Part shown: positions 11,146 through 21,689 of the stretch, one piece after another | How positions within the stretch are numbered: position 1 is the stretch's first letter | How the letters are laid out: each line of letters starts with the position of its first letter | From: Lepidostoma basale | Taxonomy: Eukaryota > Arthropoda > Insecta > Trichoptera > Lepidostomatidae | DNA: 64,000 nt | Direction: 5' to 3' | Assembly: GCA_022606425.2 (NCBI GenBank) | Contig: JAHDVF020000577.1 | Location: 310,001 to 374,000, forward strand | Notes under the pieces: generated by a model | What the model saw: only the letters and a program-made list of their open reading frames with translations | Databases searched by the model: none | What the model was told of the DNA's origin: nothing | Program-made: the position numbers and the translations under genes

Positions 11146-11430
11146 CTTCTTGTTTTTGTCCTGTCACACCTCCGTGGTGCATAGGGCCTAAAGGAACCTT
11201 CTCCACCCGACTCTATCGCATGCCTGATGCCTAACATCAGCCTAAGTGAGGCCTGCTGCTTTAATCTCGTCCTGCTAGGCTCTTTTCCATGTGGCTCTAG
11301 GTCTGCCTCGCTTCCTCTTTCCCCCCATAGGGGACCAGTCTAGTGCGCCCTGAGCGATGCAGGCTGGGTTCCGTCTCAGAGTGTGACCGATCCAATGCCA
11401 TTTACGTCTAGCAACTTGTTCTCTAATAAT
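11146..11430 (-). mobile_element. LINE-J, C-terminal fragment
   Basis: The minus strand encodes KWHWIGHTLRRNPACIAQGA, then LDWSPMGGKRKRGRPRATWK, and ends near CDRVGWRRFL. This is the WIGH-LRR / KRKRGRPR-TW ending of LINE ORFs found in many animals. Two in-frame stops make it a relic. GC content is higher than its surroundings. Confidence 0.75.
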
Positions 11431-12295
11431 AATAATACAATAATAAAATATTTACATTTCATGTTTTAAAATGAACTATTTATTAAACATTATTACATGA
11501 TAGATTATTATTTACAATGAAATTTGAATGTAACCATCAAATTTCAAATAACAACATTTATTTTTCATACACGTACCTACGTCTATTCTTAAGTCTTCCT
11601 GCGCATGTGGTTTAGAAAAAAACAGAAGCAACTTTAAATAAAAACCATAGTTGAATAACCGTCCACCAATTGGGACTTAGACCAGACACTTGGAGCTTAG
11701 TAAAAAATAAAAACAATCGGTTTTTATGTACTGCAGTAAATCACCGCTCCATCACGTGGGAAAAAATCAATTAAACTTTTTTATCTATGCGTTTCCTATC
11801 CATCATAATGGATATTCATCTTGATGCCTATTCATGTGCATGCAATCAATGTGCAGAATATTAAAAATAATGTACAATACATGTTAACTTATTCAGTGTT
11901 GTCTGTAATAGATTTAAAATACCATACAATAAAAATCGTGTTACATTATTTTTACGAAATTCGCAATTTTCATTATTTTTTCTCCAGTTAAGTTAAATAA
12001 CTTCAAAAATCTTCTACAAGTTCTAGTATATTTGATACAGGATTCTACTCCTGTAATTCTGAACTCTAGCTGTCTCCTCATCGTTTTAAGAATCAATCTG
12101 GTGGACGACGTTCATCTGGTATTCCAAGCAGAGCCACGTATGAAATTCTTGTCGGATTACCACAAGAAGTACCAGTACCACACCTTCATGAAATTTGATA
12201 AATGAAAATGAGGTAAAACGTATTTTACACAACATATTTTTTAACAAATTGCATACATATAAATATAGTTTTTTTTTTATAAGAGTAAAGCGTTA
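11431..12295. other. AT-rich, no gene
   Basis: Nothing recognised. 12050-12190 is less AT-rich but has no open frame with family signal. Confidence 0.45.
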
Positions 12296-12352
12296 CTGAG
12301 ATTGTTTTTTCGAGACGTTTCGGAGGTTTCATACCTTCATCATCGAGAGAAC
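12296..12352 (-). repeat. hammerhead-like half unit (ACGT stem III)
   Basis: Minus strand: TCGATGAT, GAAGG-loop-CCTCC, GAAACGTC. The palindrome is ACGT, the shortest form known for minimal hammerheads. The first core box is TCGATGA rather than CTGATGA. Related to HP-5 at 27193-27301. Confidence 0.5.
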
Positions 12353-13415
12353 TATTCGTCAAAATGTCTACATCTAATAATTAATGTTTTAAATAGAAAT
12401 TTCTTGGTATTTACATTATATAGAATCATTTCAACTACAACTTAATAACAGTAATACATTATTTAGAATCAGAATGTTTAACACCCACCACTATAATTTA
12501 TAATATAAACCAAATAAATGTTGATGTAGGTACCAGTAAGTGGAAGCACACTAAATATGTACATAATAATAAAGAAATTTTGTATGATTTTTTTTGTTTT
12601 CATTATTCATTATGTCTACATATATTTGATCACACATTTTTTTGTTATCTTTCAAATGAATGCACTATTTTTTCAAAAAAGCAACCATAACAACTAATAA
12701 AATAACATCGATGTCAAAAATTATTCGTTTTTCAAAATACAAGTACATACGTGCATATATTTTTCTATAAAATACTCGTAATCGATTACGTTATTATACG
12801 TCATATACAATTGTTTTTTGTTTTTTTTAATTCTGTCAAACAATTACATATAAGCGCTGGATAACGTTTCATAAGTAACAGATTACACACGTCTTCATGC
12901 ATTTGTGCGAACAAACATTCACAGCGAGCGAGAATCTGCTTTGAACTGACAAAATGACAGCTGTTAGAAGTTCAGAAGTGCACTGTTTGGGTGAAGTCAC
13001 ACGGATGGCTGCTCTTGCAGTTTGTATAACCGCAGACATTTGTTGGGAGAACTTTACTGCAGTGCCTACCCCCGGCGTACCTACGGACGTTTACTGTTAG
13101 CGCCACACCCTCCATCCCTGCATCCCTTGCAATCTCTTAGGAGCCCGACTTAACCGCAAAGTTGGAAACTTAAATCGTAAACAGCTCCAAGATGCCCGTC
13201 ATTTGTGAATGTTAATCTTTGCGTGGGTTTTGAATTTTAATTCAACACGCGAACTTCTTGAAAACTTTATCAAGAAAGAAGTAATGGCAGCGCAATTAAT
13301 CCGACAAACTTATGCCCGTGTAATCTCTTTACAGTGAAAACAAGGATAAACCAAAACATTGTTAAATCCCAGTTAATCTATTTTTGATATCTAGATATTC
13401 ACATACACATTTATT
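12353..13415. other. no repeat; GC-rich island with small ORF
   Basis: 12353-12890 is AT-rich and unassigned. 12890-13180 is markedly GC-richer and unique in this window. It includes a 48-codon ORF at 12954-13100 (starts MTAVRSSEVHCLGEV). It could be an exon, a regulatory island or chance; no splice evidence was established. Confidence 0.35.
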
Positions 13416-13419
13416 GTTT

Positions 13420-13560
13420 TTTGAACAATGATGTATAACTCAATATTAAATAATTAATACGAATGAAAACTGTATATTTTCTAGAATTTTTATCATAATC
13501 TATGGGAATGAAATGTATCACCTTTCTAAGGCATTATCAAATGTTCACATTCACTTGAAA
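13420..13560 (-). repeat. HP-1 half unit
   Basis: GAACAATGATGTATAACTC, GAAAACTGTATATTTTCTAG, then GAAATGTATCACCTTTCTAA and GGCATTATCAAATG. Confidence 0.6.
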
Positions 13561-13599
13561 TATATGTTTTTTCAATAATATTTTTAATTTTTAACAGTT

Positions 13600-13760
13600 G
13601 AATCTGAGATGAAAACTCTTCGCGCCGTTGCAGAAAAGAGTCTTAGAGACAGAGTGAACAATAAAGAAATTAGAAAAATCTGCAATACCGAGGACATCGT
13701 AAGAAGGAGCAGAACGAGGATACGATTCTGGCGGGAACGTATAAGCCGTAATGACACTCA
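13600..13760 (+). mobile_element. LINE-C fragment
   Basis: Encodes EMKTLRAVAEKSLRDRVNNK, then EIRKICNTEDIVRRSRTR. This is the C-terminal region seen also at 33548-33975 and 56213-57390. It is cut off by the hammerhead-like unit that follows. Confidence 0.7.
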
Positions 13761-13769
13761 CAGATAGGC

Positions 13770-13830
13770 AGACCAGAAGATAGCAGCTAACTGCGAAACC
13801 GGTCGAAGCCGTTAACAAAAGTGGTATTTA
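13770..13830 (+). repeat. HP-3 half unit, hammerhead-like
   Basis: CAGAAGA, T, AGCAG-CTAA-CTGC, GAAA, ACCGGT, C, then GAAGCC. Both GAAA and the palindrome are intact; the first box has A in place of the invariant U (CAGAAGA). The same change occurs in HP-3 at 51282-51647. Confidence 0.5.
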
Positions 13831-13969
13831 CTAGATATTTATTTTTTAATTGTAATTTTCATTATTTACTACTACCATAGACACGAGGAAAAAGAAGACC
13901 AAATTTCATCTTATTTATATTTGTTTTGCATTAGAATTAAGGCTAATTGAAAAGTGATCAGTAGTTAAT

Positions 13970-14085
13970 AATTACGAGTGTCACATTGGAAGGTCGTGGC
14001 AGAAAACAAGGGTTGAAGGCGAGGAATACTGGAGACCAAAGCTCAATATGGGCTGTAAGGCCATCGAAGAAGAAGAGTAAAATAA
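13970..14085 (+). mobile_element. LINE-I, extreme 3' end
   Basis: HWKVVAENKG then a stop, RRGILETKAQYGL and a GAAGAAGAAGAG tail, typical of the last codons of insect LINE ORFs. Only about 115 bp remain. Confidence 0.5.
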
Positions 14086-14134
14086 TGAATAAGCTTATAA
14101 AATAATTTATTTATTAAGTATAGTAAAACATTAG

Positions 14135-14370
14135 TACTGTTAAATTTTAAAACACTGTTATAATATCACAATTTCTTTTTATTCACTGAGAGTGTCGCGA
14201 CAGCTGTTTCGCCAACCGATGTTGGCACCATCAGGTGTTACAATACACTAGTAGTAAAGTTTATTGTTACACCTGATGATGCCAACATCGATTGGCGAAA
14301 AAGCTGTAGCGACACTCTCAGTGAATAAAAAGAAATTGTGATATTATAAGTGTTTTAAATTCTAACAGTA
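14135..14370. repeat. HP-4 hairpin with two hammerhead-like motifs
   Basis: A long, well-preserved palindrome. Outer arms TACTGTTAAATTTTAAAACA and its mirror lead into inner arms with TCACTGAGAGTGTCGCGACA. The right arm (plus) reads CTGATGA (14273-14279), T, GCCAA-CATCGA-TTGGC, GAAA (14297-14300), then a decayed AAGCTGTA. The left arm (minus) reads CTGATGG, GCCAA-loop-TTGGC, GAAACAGCTGTC, with a perfect ACAGCTGT palindrome. Each arm has lost one invariant base, so neither is predicted to cleave well alone. HP-4 units are followed by TCATAGTGTTTCGGCCAAAA, present here at 14387-14410. Confidence 0.8.
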
Positions 14371-14410
14371 ATAATGTTGAAGTATCATAGTGTTTCGGCC
14401 AAAACAATGG

Positions 14411-14844
14411 ACTATCATAGTAAAACAATTATTGGATCAGAAAAAATAAATATATCGTTTCTATTTGAGTATAATAAGTAAAATGAAACAGTTGTTGTAA
14501 TTATTATAATTGAATATTCTCACTCTAATAAATAGCGTTTAACTTACTGCCCAATATGCGTGGCACAATTATTCGAGTAAACGAAAATGTGCCCCAAAAT
14601 AAAAGAACATTAATCATGGAACTCTAAATCTTTACTTGGCTCCAGTGCTTCCTTTAATCCGTCTAACTCCCCGATGTTCCAAACTTTAAATTTATGAAAA
14701 CCAAAGTTCCAAACTCAAATAAAAAGTTTCATTTCATAATTTCGCCGTATCAGCTTTAATTCAACTGTTTTCTAAGTAACTTTTTCGCTGTTAAAATCCG
14801 TATATGCTATACTCGTACAAGAAGGTACGAATAATATTTAATAT
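14411..14844. other. no gene
   Basis: AT-rich to 14560, then unassigned sequence with no repeats seen. Confidence 0.4.
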
Positions 14845-15108
14845 TGAGCAAAACGTATGTTTTCTAGAAGTAAGTTTTACTATAATATTTTAAGGAAGTG
14901 ATAGTTTAATCAGTCAAATGTTTAGACCAGTGAAATGTGTCATAAAAAAAATCATATTCTCTGTCTACCCTTAAGCGATTGTGTCGTAATAGACGAATCA
15001 GTTTGTTAATTTTTCCTTAATCAATGATATAAAAATCGATATTATACATAATATATTAATCAAATCGTATGTTTTCTATATTTAGTGTGATTAAGTTTTA
15101 TTCTGAGC
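14845..15108. repeat. HP-1 scraps
   Basis: AAAACGTATGTTTTCTAGAA at 14850 and AATCGTATGTTTTCTA at 15063 are outer-arm fragments of HP-1. The material between is unassigned. Confidence 0.4.
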
Positions 15109-15111
15109 TTC

Positions 15112-15530
15112 TGGCTAGCCGGAAATAAAGCCGGACAAAAAGACTGCTGATTTGGAGACCGTGGACGGCGAAGAGAAGTGCAGGGCGACCGCAACTTCGG
15201 TGGAAGGATGATCTAAACTTTGGAGACTTTGGAGAGTATTTTGTATTCCTAATGTCGAACCATCTCTCATGCGTTCCTGGTATTATATATTCCTTATGTT
15301 TTACCTGTTCTCAATAGATGCCTTAAACTATAAAAAATGTTTGTAATGTCTTTTGAGAAAATAAACTGATTTGATTTGATTTGATTTGATTTGATTAAAC
15401 AGACACGTCGGAATAATCTGGATGCAATCTGCACAAGACAGAATGACATGGAAGCAAATGTAGGAGGCCTTTGTCCAGGAGTGGACGGGAATAGGCTGAG
15501 GATGAAGAAGAAGAAAAATAAGTTTTATTA
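15112..15530 (+). mobile_element. LINE-B, 3' end, interrupted
   Basis: Two collinear halves of LINE-B. 15112-15218 has GACAAAAAGACTGCTGATTT, GGAGACCGTGGACGGC and GGAAGGATGATCTAAAC. 15396-15530 has AGACACGTCGGAATAATCTG through GTGGACGGGAATAGGCTGAG and a GAAGAAGAAG tail. They are separated by a (GATTT)n element. Confidence 0.85.
15219..15395 (+). mobile_element. (GATTT)n-tailed retroposon inside LINE-B
   Basis: 177 bp including TAATGTCGAACCATCTCTCA and ending AATAAACTGATTTGATTTGA. Flanked by a 5-bp TAAAC duplication (15214-15218, 15396-15400) that matches the LINE-B reading across the gap. Related copy at 49610-49795. No coding; probably the 3' end of another LINE or a SINE. Confidence 0.8.
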
Positions 15531-15670
15531 TTGTATATTATATTTTGTGCTAGTGACAAGCAAAAGTCCCTTAGCTAAGGCATTATCACATCTAGTAGAA
15601 ACATATAAAATCCCCTAGCGAGGTAAACATGGTACATGTAGGTAAACATGTACATGTCTCTCTTATACCA

Positions 15671-16410
15671 TAATATAGTAACAATTTTAGATAACTGATG
15701 TTTTTATTATTATTATTATTAAATAGGCAAGTCATTAAAATTGTTATACGAGTATGAAAATTAATATAAATCAGGTGTTAGAAATTGAGGGCTGATCTTC
15801 ACAAATGTATAAAAAATTTAAAAATTGAGGCTAGTGTAGTTCAAAGAATCAAACCCAAAATTTGCCATCCTTGCTACTTGACACTTTTTTTCTTTGTTTT
15901 ATGTTTAAACCACTTAGCAAATTTGTAATATCAAGTCTTCAATTACAATATTGTGTAGTCTTCAATTATAATTATTGTTGGAATCTATTAAAAAATAAAT
16001 GTTTAGTAAAAAATATTAATTTTAAATTTATTATTCTATAAAAAAATCCCCTGTTTTTTTCATTCTCACTAGAAAAAAATAGTTGGCAGTAGCACCCACG
16101 ACTATGGGCTTCCTAGGTAGTCCTTTCAGACTTAAGTACTTGGAGCTTGGGGTTAATTGCTAAGGATTTCTACTCGTGCTTCCAGGGGCGATGCCCCGTG
16201 CCGTACTATTTAAATAAGTTCTGCTTTAGTGTGCGTGACTGCATCTTGAATGAAAAACATCCCTAGACTCAAATGAAAACATTTACAAACAATATTATTC
16301 GTATCGACATTGTTTTTTTGCCATTTTATTAAAGATTTATTTTATTAAAGACATTTTTTTTGCCATTTTATTAAAGAGAACATCAGTTATCTAAAATTGT
16401 TACTATATTA
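15671..16410. mobile_element. 740-bp element with perfect 32-bp inverted ends
   Basis: 15671-15702 and 16379-16410 are exact reverse complements over 32 bp (core TAGTAACAATTTTAGATAAC). Reading inward from a flanking TA gives termini beginning TAGTAAC, so a TA-target DNA transposon is possible. The outermost TAATA/TATTA is itself inverted, leaving the exact end uncertain. The interior has no ORF. It contains a direct repeat of TTGCCATTTTATTAAAGA near its right end (about 16317, 16361). Confidence 0.65.
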
Positions 16411-16481
16411 AGTAAAACTACTTTGCCTGCGGTAAAACAAAAAAGAGCTGAGCAATGTTATGAGCTACGCTGCGAGCTAGT

Positions 16482-16695
16482 TGACGACCTTCGTGACAAA
16501 GTAGTAAAAGCTATATCTGCCACACCGAGGGTTCCGAGTTCCGAGTCTAGTGTAAAATTCAGGAGACAATAAAATGGCGACAGATTAGTTACCTATTATG
16601 GTACATGTCGAGAATCAATATAATAGTTTTACCCTTTACATCGATTTGGCTCGCGCTGTAAGGATGTAAAGAGATATTCGACAAATTAATAATAA
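16482..16695 (+). mobile_element. SINE1 copy
   Basis: TGACGACCTTCGTGACAAAG through TTCGACAAATTAATAATAA. The hairpin and B box are partly deleted (GTTCCGAGTCTAGTG). Confidence 0.75.
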
Positions 16696-16948
16696 CTAAC
16701 TAACTAACTAACCATCACGCCGTCTCCCCGGAGGGGTAGGCAGAAAGAATGGAACGCCACGCTGTTCTGTCCTGACATACTTCTCTCGCTTCCTCTACAT
16801 TCATACATCTTGTCATGCACGCACGTCGATTTTTTCGACTCTTCACGTGACCGACATTCAATATTTGATTGATTTGATCGTGCCACGTTTTCCTCGGCCT
16901 TCCTCTATTTCTAGCTCCGTTCACGTCGTTTACATATACCGTTTACAT
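16696..16948 (-). mobile_element. LINE-A, 3' end, inserted in the SINE1 tail
   Basis: The minus strand is open from 16924 to 16715: MNGARNRGRPRKTWHDQINQ, RRACMTRCMNVEEAREVCQD, AYPSGETA, then stop and a (GTTA)4 tail. An 11-bp ATTAATAATAA repeat flanks it (16685-16695, 16949-16959), though in low-complexity sequence. It therefore sits in the (TAA)n tail of the preceding SINE1. Confidence 0.85.
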
Positions 16949-16950
16949 AT

Positions 16951-17056
16951 TAATAATAATAATTTAATCAAAACGAAGTTTTTTAATTACTTCCACTTTT
17001 TTCTTTATTTCGACAGCGACCGGCTTCACCTGGCTCGCTGGCATCGACAGATAGAG
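16951..17056 (-). repeat. HP-2 half unit
   Basis: One arm: AACGAAGTTTTTTAATTACT, CTTTATTTCGACAGCGACCG, then GGCATCGACAGATAG. ACCGGT reads ACCGGC here. Confidence 0.6.
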
Positions 17057-18185
17057 TAAAAAAAACAATGTTTTTTAAATTAAAAAAAAAACATTTGAAT
17101 ACACAGTCTTTTGAGATTTTGTACCTACATGCGTATTTTTGACAGTTTTTTCAAATGCATGATATATTAAATATGTCATTTCCTTGTCTCGTATCATATG
17201 TAATAACCAGCCTTGTAATCTAGGCAAGATGTTTGATTTCTATGTATAGGCATTCCTATAAAACAGAAAACATTTTTCAATATTCAGATAACAAAAAACA
17301 GGTAGTGGTTAGCCCTATTCATGAATCATGTTTGTTTTATTTTCAAATACAAAAATAAATTGCCTTAGATTGTACCCGATATAAACTTCTTGTACCCTCA
17401 TCTCTTTCGAAAACACCCACAAATCTCGACAATTATTATTACCCGCCCTTTTTAAAGAAAAGGGCCGAACCTATATAAAGCAATAAAAAAACCTACAAGT
17501 AAATATAAAATCCCTTTTTTCGTATGTTCCTTCATTGTTACGCAACGTGCATACATTTTCGAATTTTGTGTAGATCATTTAAATTGTATATAACTTGATT
17601 CATGTGTACAATCACCATTGTTTCAACCAACGAATAATACAGTAGCAAATGTTCACACACGTAAAAAAGTTTATAATATTTGTATATAAAAAAAAAATAT
17701 GTGTATTATATTAGTTGTATTTTTTGATAAGGTGGTTTTGTATTATATTCTGATTTATTCAAACAGGAACCGAGTGAAGACTATTAATATAATATAGGTA
17801 GCAGGAGGATAATTATGTACGAACGTGTTTGGAGGTAGAACGTGACCCAACCAGCTTCAATATCTCGGCTGTACACATTCAAGGAAGATATATTGTTACA
17901 CGTAGCACGCATTTATATGGAAATCAATCCCGTAGCTAGGAATATAATCGAATATTCGGGAGGACGATCAAACGATGGCGCGGGGAGAGGGGCGGGATGT
18001 GATGAGAAAATGACGAGGATCGGCGAGGAATCGAATTGACGACTCAGAAAAGAACGAAATTCGATCAATTACTTCTATTTCACCAATATAATATAATATC
18101 AATTTACATCAATTCGTATTTTTAGCAATCAGCAATATTTTTTAACATAAAACTTTGTACTTTTTAACTGTTAAATTAAATTACT
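17057..18185. other. no gene recognised
   Basis: 17057-17820 is AT-rich. 17840-18060 is GC-richer and holds a 65-codon ORF (17842-18039) with no family signal. Nothing shared with other parts of the window. Confidence 0.4.
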
Positions 18186-18290
18186 TTGTTTTTTGTATCA
18201 TAATAATGAGCTATATTCTGCTCACATTGAAGATTATAAAATAAATTCTAATATCATTGATTAAATAAAATCCTTGGTATAAGTCTTTTT
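18186..18290 (+). mobile_element. SINE2, 3' part
   Basis: TAATAATGAGCTATATTCTG, CTCACATTGAAGATTATAAA and ATATCATTGATTAAATAAAA match the 3' half of SINE2 at 30049-30220. Confidence 0.65.
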
Positions 18291-18325
18291 TTTATTTTTA
18301 TAATAAATAAATAAAATAAAAAAAG

Positions 18326-18535
18326 GGTATTTTATTTTACGTCATAGCTGTTTCATCAACCTTCAGGTGTTACAATAATATTATTCTAACACCTGATGAT
18401 GTCAACATAGGTTGATGAAACAGCCGTCGCGTAGAATATAATACAATTGTGATACAAAAACAAAGCTATTTAATTTAACAGTTTAAATTGTTAAGGTATC
18501 ATAGTGTTTCGGTCAAAACAATGGACTATGAAATG
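18326..18535. repeat. HP-4 hairpin, hammerhead-like
   Basis: The right arm (plus) has CTGATGA (18393-18399), T, GTCAAC-ATAG-GTTGAT and GAAA (18417-18420). ACAGCCGT follows, with the palindrome broken by one change, then C. The left arm is shortened (AGCTGTTTCATCAACC then AGGTGTTACAATAA). The unit continues to TCATAGTGTTTCGGTCAAAA. Confidence 0.7.
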
Positions 18536-18545
18536 TTGTACAATT

Positions 18546-18690
18546 ATTAAAATAAAACGATGTTTTATTAACAACTTCCACTTTTGTCTTTATTCCGCCA
18601 ACGAGCCTGGCGAAAGCAGTCACTGTCGAAATAAAGACATAAGTGGAAGTAGTTAAAAAACATCATTTTATTTAATGTTTATTTAAAATG
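18546..18690. repeat. HP-2 hairpin, internally deleted
   Basis: Outer arms AAATAAAACGATGTTTT and AACATCATTTTATTT are intact. CTTCCACTTTTGTCTTTATT mirrors AATAAAGACATAAGTGGAAG. The inner loop is shortened and the core reads GCGAAAGCAGTCACTGTCG. Confidence 0.65.
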
Positions 18691-18825
18691 AACTTCCATC
18701 AAGAGATGTCAGTAACATCGTTTGATTATCATAAAATTATGTGTAACAGTTTTTTTTTGCATAAACAACACTTTTTAACTTGTGTCATGTGACACTTAAG
18801 AAATACTATTGTCATATACTCGTAT

Positions 18826-19160
18826 AACTAACTCACTATCTAACTAACTAACTATCACGCCGTCACCCGAAGGACCTCCATCACGAACCAGCAAACTGTT
18901 CTTTCCGAACATACTTTTCTCGATTCCTCAATATTCATATATCATGTCATACATACCTGTCGATTTCTCCGACTCTTCACGTGGCCGACATTGAATATTT
19001 GATTGATTTGTTCGTGATAAAATATTAACTTCTTACAATGTGAATTTGACACTTTATCGCATACAGATTTACGATACATTCATCTAAGAGATCTTATTTC
19101 TACTGCATTTATTCTTCTATCATCCTTCTTTTGCAGTTCCATGCTTCACTTCCATGCGTC
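18826..19160 (-). mobile_element. LINE-A, 3' end, two collinear pieces
   Basis: 18826-19017 holds the (GTTA)n tail to the DQINQI region. 19068-19160 holds the AVEMRSLR / NWQKK region. The WFGHMERM section between them is deleted or replaced. Confidence 0.75.
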
Positions 19161-19179
19161 TGTTTAATAAAAGTTTCTG

Positions 19180-19362
19180 AAGAAGCACCGGATAGGGGAT
19201 CTGGAGCTCCCCAAAAGAGTGTTGTATGACAATCCAGTAGGGCGAAGAAGCGTCGGCAGGCCGAGACTGCGATAGTTGAATGGTGCCGTGGCAGACTGTC
19301 TGGTCCTGGAGCAGCAAAACTGGGTAGTGATGGCCAGAGACAGGACGGGAGAAGAAGAAAAT
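19180..19362 (+). mobile_element. LINE-G, 3' end
   Basis: Reads ELPKRVLYDNPVGRRSVGRP, a stop in RLR-LNGAVAD, then VLEQQNWVVMARDRTGEEEN, with a GAAGAAGAAAA tail. Shared with 28323-28432. This is the terminal part of an RTE-like LINE ORF. Confidence 0.7.
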
Positions 19363-19579
19363 TAGCATTTCTAAATTGAAAATAATCTTAAATGAAATTT
19401 TGACTAGTGTCTCTTTAAAAAAAACTAATGGAACTTTAAATCGAAAAAACATGAAACCATTAATTCATTCCATTTCAATCGTTTAAATCGTCAAAAGGGC
19501 ATGCTGTATATCAATATATAGAAAAACCTTTAGGACAATCGCGGTCCCTCGTCTCTGCCTATCCTTTAAGCGCAATGGT

Positions 19580-19813
19580 GTTATTATTATTATTATTATT
19601 ATTTTGTTGAATCGCTCTTTATATCATTACAGCGCGAACCAAATCGATGTAAAGGGTATACACTCATGACATGTGTTATGCTCTCGCCATTTTTTTGTCA
19701 CATGAATTTTACACTAGACCGTAGACAGTATCACAGTGCCATCACCGGGAATCGTACCCGGGACCTTCGGTGTCGCAGTCGAGGCACACGCCACTCGGCC
19801 ACGAATGTCGTCA
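19580..19813 (-). mobile_element. SINE1 copy
   Basis: Minus strand: GACATTCGTGGCCGAGTGG (best A box in the window), GGGTACGATTCCCGG as B box, ending in a (TAA)n tail at 19580-19606. Confidence 0.85.
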
Positions 19814-20565
19814 ATGTTTTGTTGTGTTAATTAATTTAAATTAAATGCAATCCTTCAAAAAACTATTTTAGTAGTAAAAACTCGGTATTTTAAAAATGCT
19901 TTCTCTTGTGATATGTTAGGTAAATATTTTTAGTCTATGATTTCAATAAACGTCCTTAATTTTAATCAACATTCCTCAAAAAATAAACGCGTCTGTTCCT
20001 TTTATAAACTAAATTTAAATAATGCCATGGCTTCTTCTTTTTCTGTTACCCAAAAATATTAGCCCTTCGAGAATGTTCGTTTTGTAATATCAAAGATCTC
20101 GCCCTATGTTTTCAAGATAGGGCATTATAAATTAGATGTCCAACCTAATAACTCACTGTGCCGCCGCAATTAGGGCCCTAGGACTACCGTCCAGTATCGG
20201 GCCCTTAAGGGACTCTTCAAAATATTGGATAATCAATTAAATCATAGACGAAATACGCTTTGCTCCACGCACTGTGATAGAAATCGACTGCTTTACATAT
20301 TATATATTCAGACAAACCATTAATCGGTCAGTGTAGGAGCCCATTTTTTTGGTCCGTTTGGAATTCGATATTTAAAAAAGGAATAGTTCAAAAATGCTCT
20401 AGTTTAAAGTATCTATTTTTGAATGTATGCATATCAAATAAGGACTGCATAACAAATATTTATATAAATTTAAAAAAACTTTTTGTGTATAATGTTATAG
20501 GACATTTATAGTGTTTACTTTATTATTATTGTCTCCAAAATTATTGTATATAGTAATGATTTATT
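19814..20565. other. no gene recognised
   Basis: 20080-20260 has mixed composition (AGGGCCCTAGGACTACCG). No coding evidence. Confidence 0.4.
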
Positions 20566-20690
20566 AACTAACGAACCATCACGCCGTTAGGTAGAGAGGA
20601 TGGACCCCACTACAGTTCTGTCCTGACAAACTTCTCTAGCTTCCTCCACATTCATACATCGTAATATGCACGATCGTCAATGTTTCTGAC
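20566..20690 (-). mobile_element. LINE-A, 3' end
   Basis: AACTAACGAACCATCACGCC through ACATTCATACATCGTAATAT. The GGGGAGACGG stretch is deleted. Confidence 0.75.
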
Positions 20691-20946
20691 TAATTAATTA
20701 TTAAATAGTCCATTGTTTTGGCCCACACACGATACTTTAATATTATAAACTGTTAATTTAACAAAACTTTGTTTTATGTATCGCAATTGCATTTTTTTTC
20801 TTCGCGACAGCTGTTTCATTAACCTATGTTGACATCATCATTGTTACACCTAATTATGTCAACATAGGTTGATGAAACAGCTGTCGCGAAAAATAAAAAT
20901 ACAATTGTGATACATAAAACGAACTTATTTAATTTAACAGTTTATT
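20691..20946. repeat. HP-4 hairpin, hammerhead-like
   Basis: Near-perfect arms from ATTATAAACTGTTAATTTAA (about 20741) to its mirror ending 20946. Inner arms are TTCGCGACAGCTGTTTCATT and GATGAAACAGCTGTCGCGAA, with the ACAGCTGT palindrome perfect in both. Left arm (minus): ATGATGA, T, GTCAAC-loop-GTTAAT, GAAA. Right arm (plus): CTAATTA in the first box. The TTTTGGCC(C)ACAC... end of the family lies at 20703-20730. Confidence 0.75.
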
Positions 20947-20961
20947 ATTTATTATTATTAT

Positions 20962-21286
20962 TTTGGTCATGCCATGCTTTCCTTGGTCATCCACGACTTT
21001 CCACTCACACTGCTTGTGTACAACATTTTAACAAGTCTTCTCTCGTTCATTCGTTCCATATGTCCAAACCATCTCAGGGATTCTTTTACCATTTTACTTA
21101 TGATGCAATCATCTTCCTTACATTTCTTCTTTACTTTGTCTTTCGGTAATCTATCATATATCATTTTCCAGCATATTCTCTTCAGTGATCTCATTTCTAC
21201 GACATTTATCCTATAGAATAAATGTCCTATAGGATAAATACTTTCATGTTTTTTTGCCAGCTCCAAGCTTCACTTCCATACAATGA
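20962..21286 (-). mobile_element. LINE-A variant, C-terminal fragment
   Basis: Encodes NVVEMRSLKRICWKMIYDRL, KKKCKEDDCIISKMVKESLR and WFGHMERMNERRLVKMLYT, then breaks in the basic segment. The DDCIISK version also occurs at 53622-53862 and 50903-50940, marking a subfamily. Confidence 0.8.
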
Positions 21287-21387
21287 TTTATAATACGAAA
21301 AATTATTTCTAGATTCGTGTTCTAAATTTAAACGTTTTCTTCTTAAATAATTAGTGACATATAAGTTCTGGTTACTTTACTCGTCAA

Positions 21388-21665
21388 TTGACTAACTAAC
21401 TAATTAACAAGCCCTCTCACCGAAGGGGTAGGCAGAAATAATGGACTGACATACTTATCTCGTTTCCTCACCATTCATACGTCGTGTCATGCACGCAAGT
21501 CGATTTCTTCAACTCCTCACGTGGCCGACATTCACTGTTTGATTTATTTGATCATTCCAAGCAATCCCCGGTCTTTCTCTATTTCTAATTCCATTTACAT
21601 CGTAAACAATTTTTTTTTATTACAATATTATTTCTTCATTCATTCCTTCATGTTTCCAAATTATC
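21388..21665 (-). mobile_element. LINE-A, 3' end
   Basis: Tail GACTAACTAACTAATTAAC, then the usual AAGGGGTAGGCAGAA and GTCATGCACGCAAGTCGATT, ending near the ERM codons. Several frameshifts. Confidence 0.75.
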
Positions 21666-21689
21666 TTAATATTACTTTCATTATTTTGT

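Noticed and set aside
13591..13818. 75-codon minus-strand ORF
   Set aside because: Antisense across a LINE-C / hammerhead-like unit junction.
19620..19813. Functional Ser/Leu-type tRNA gene
   Set aside because: Head of a SINE1 copy with the family's 3' body attached.
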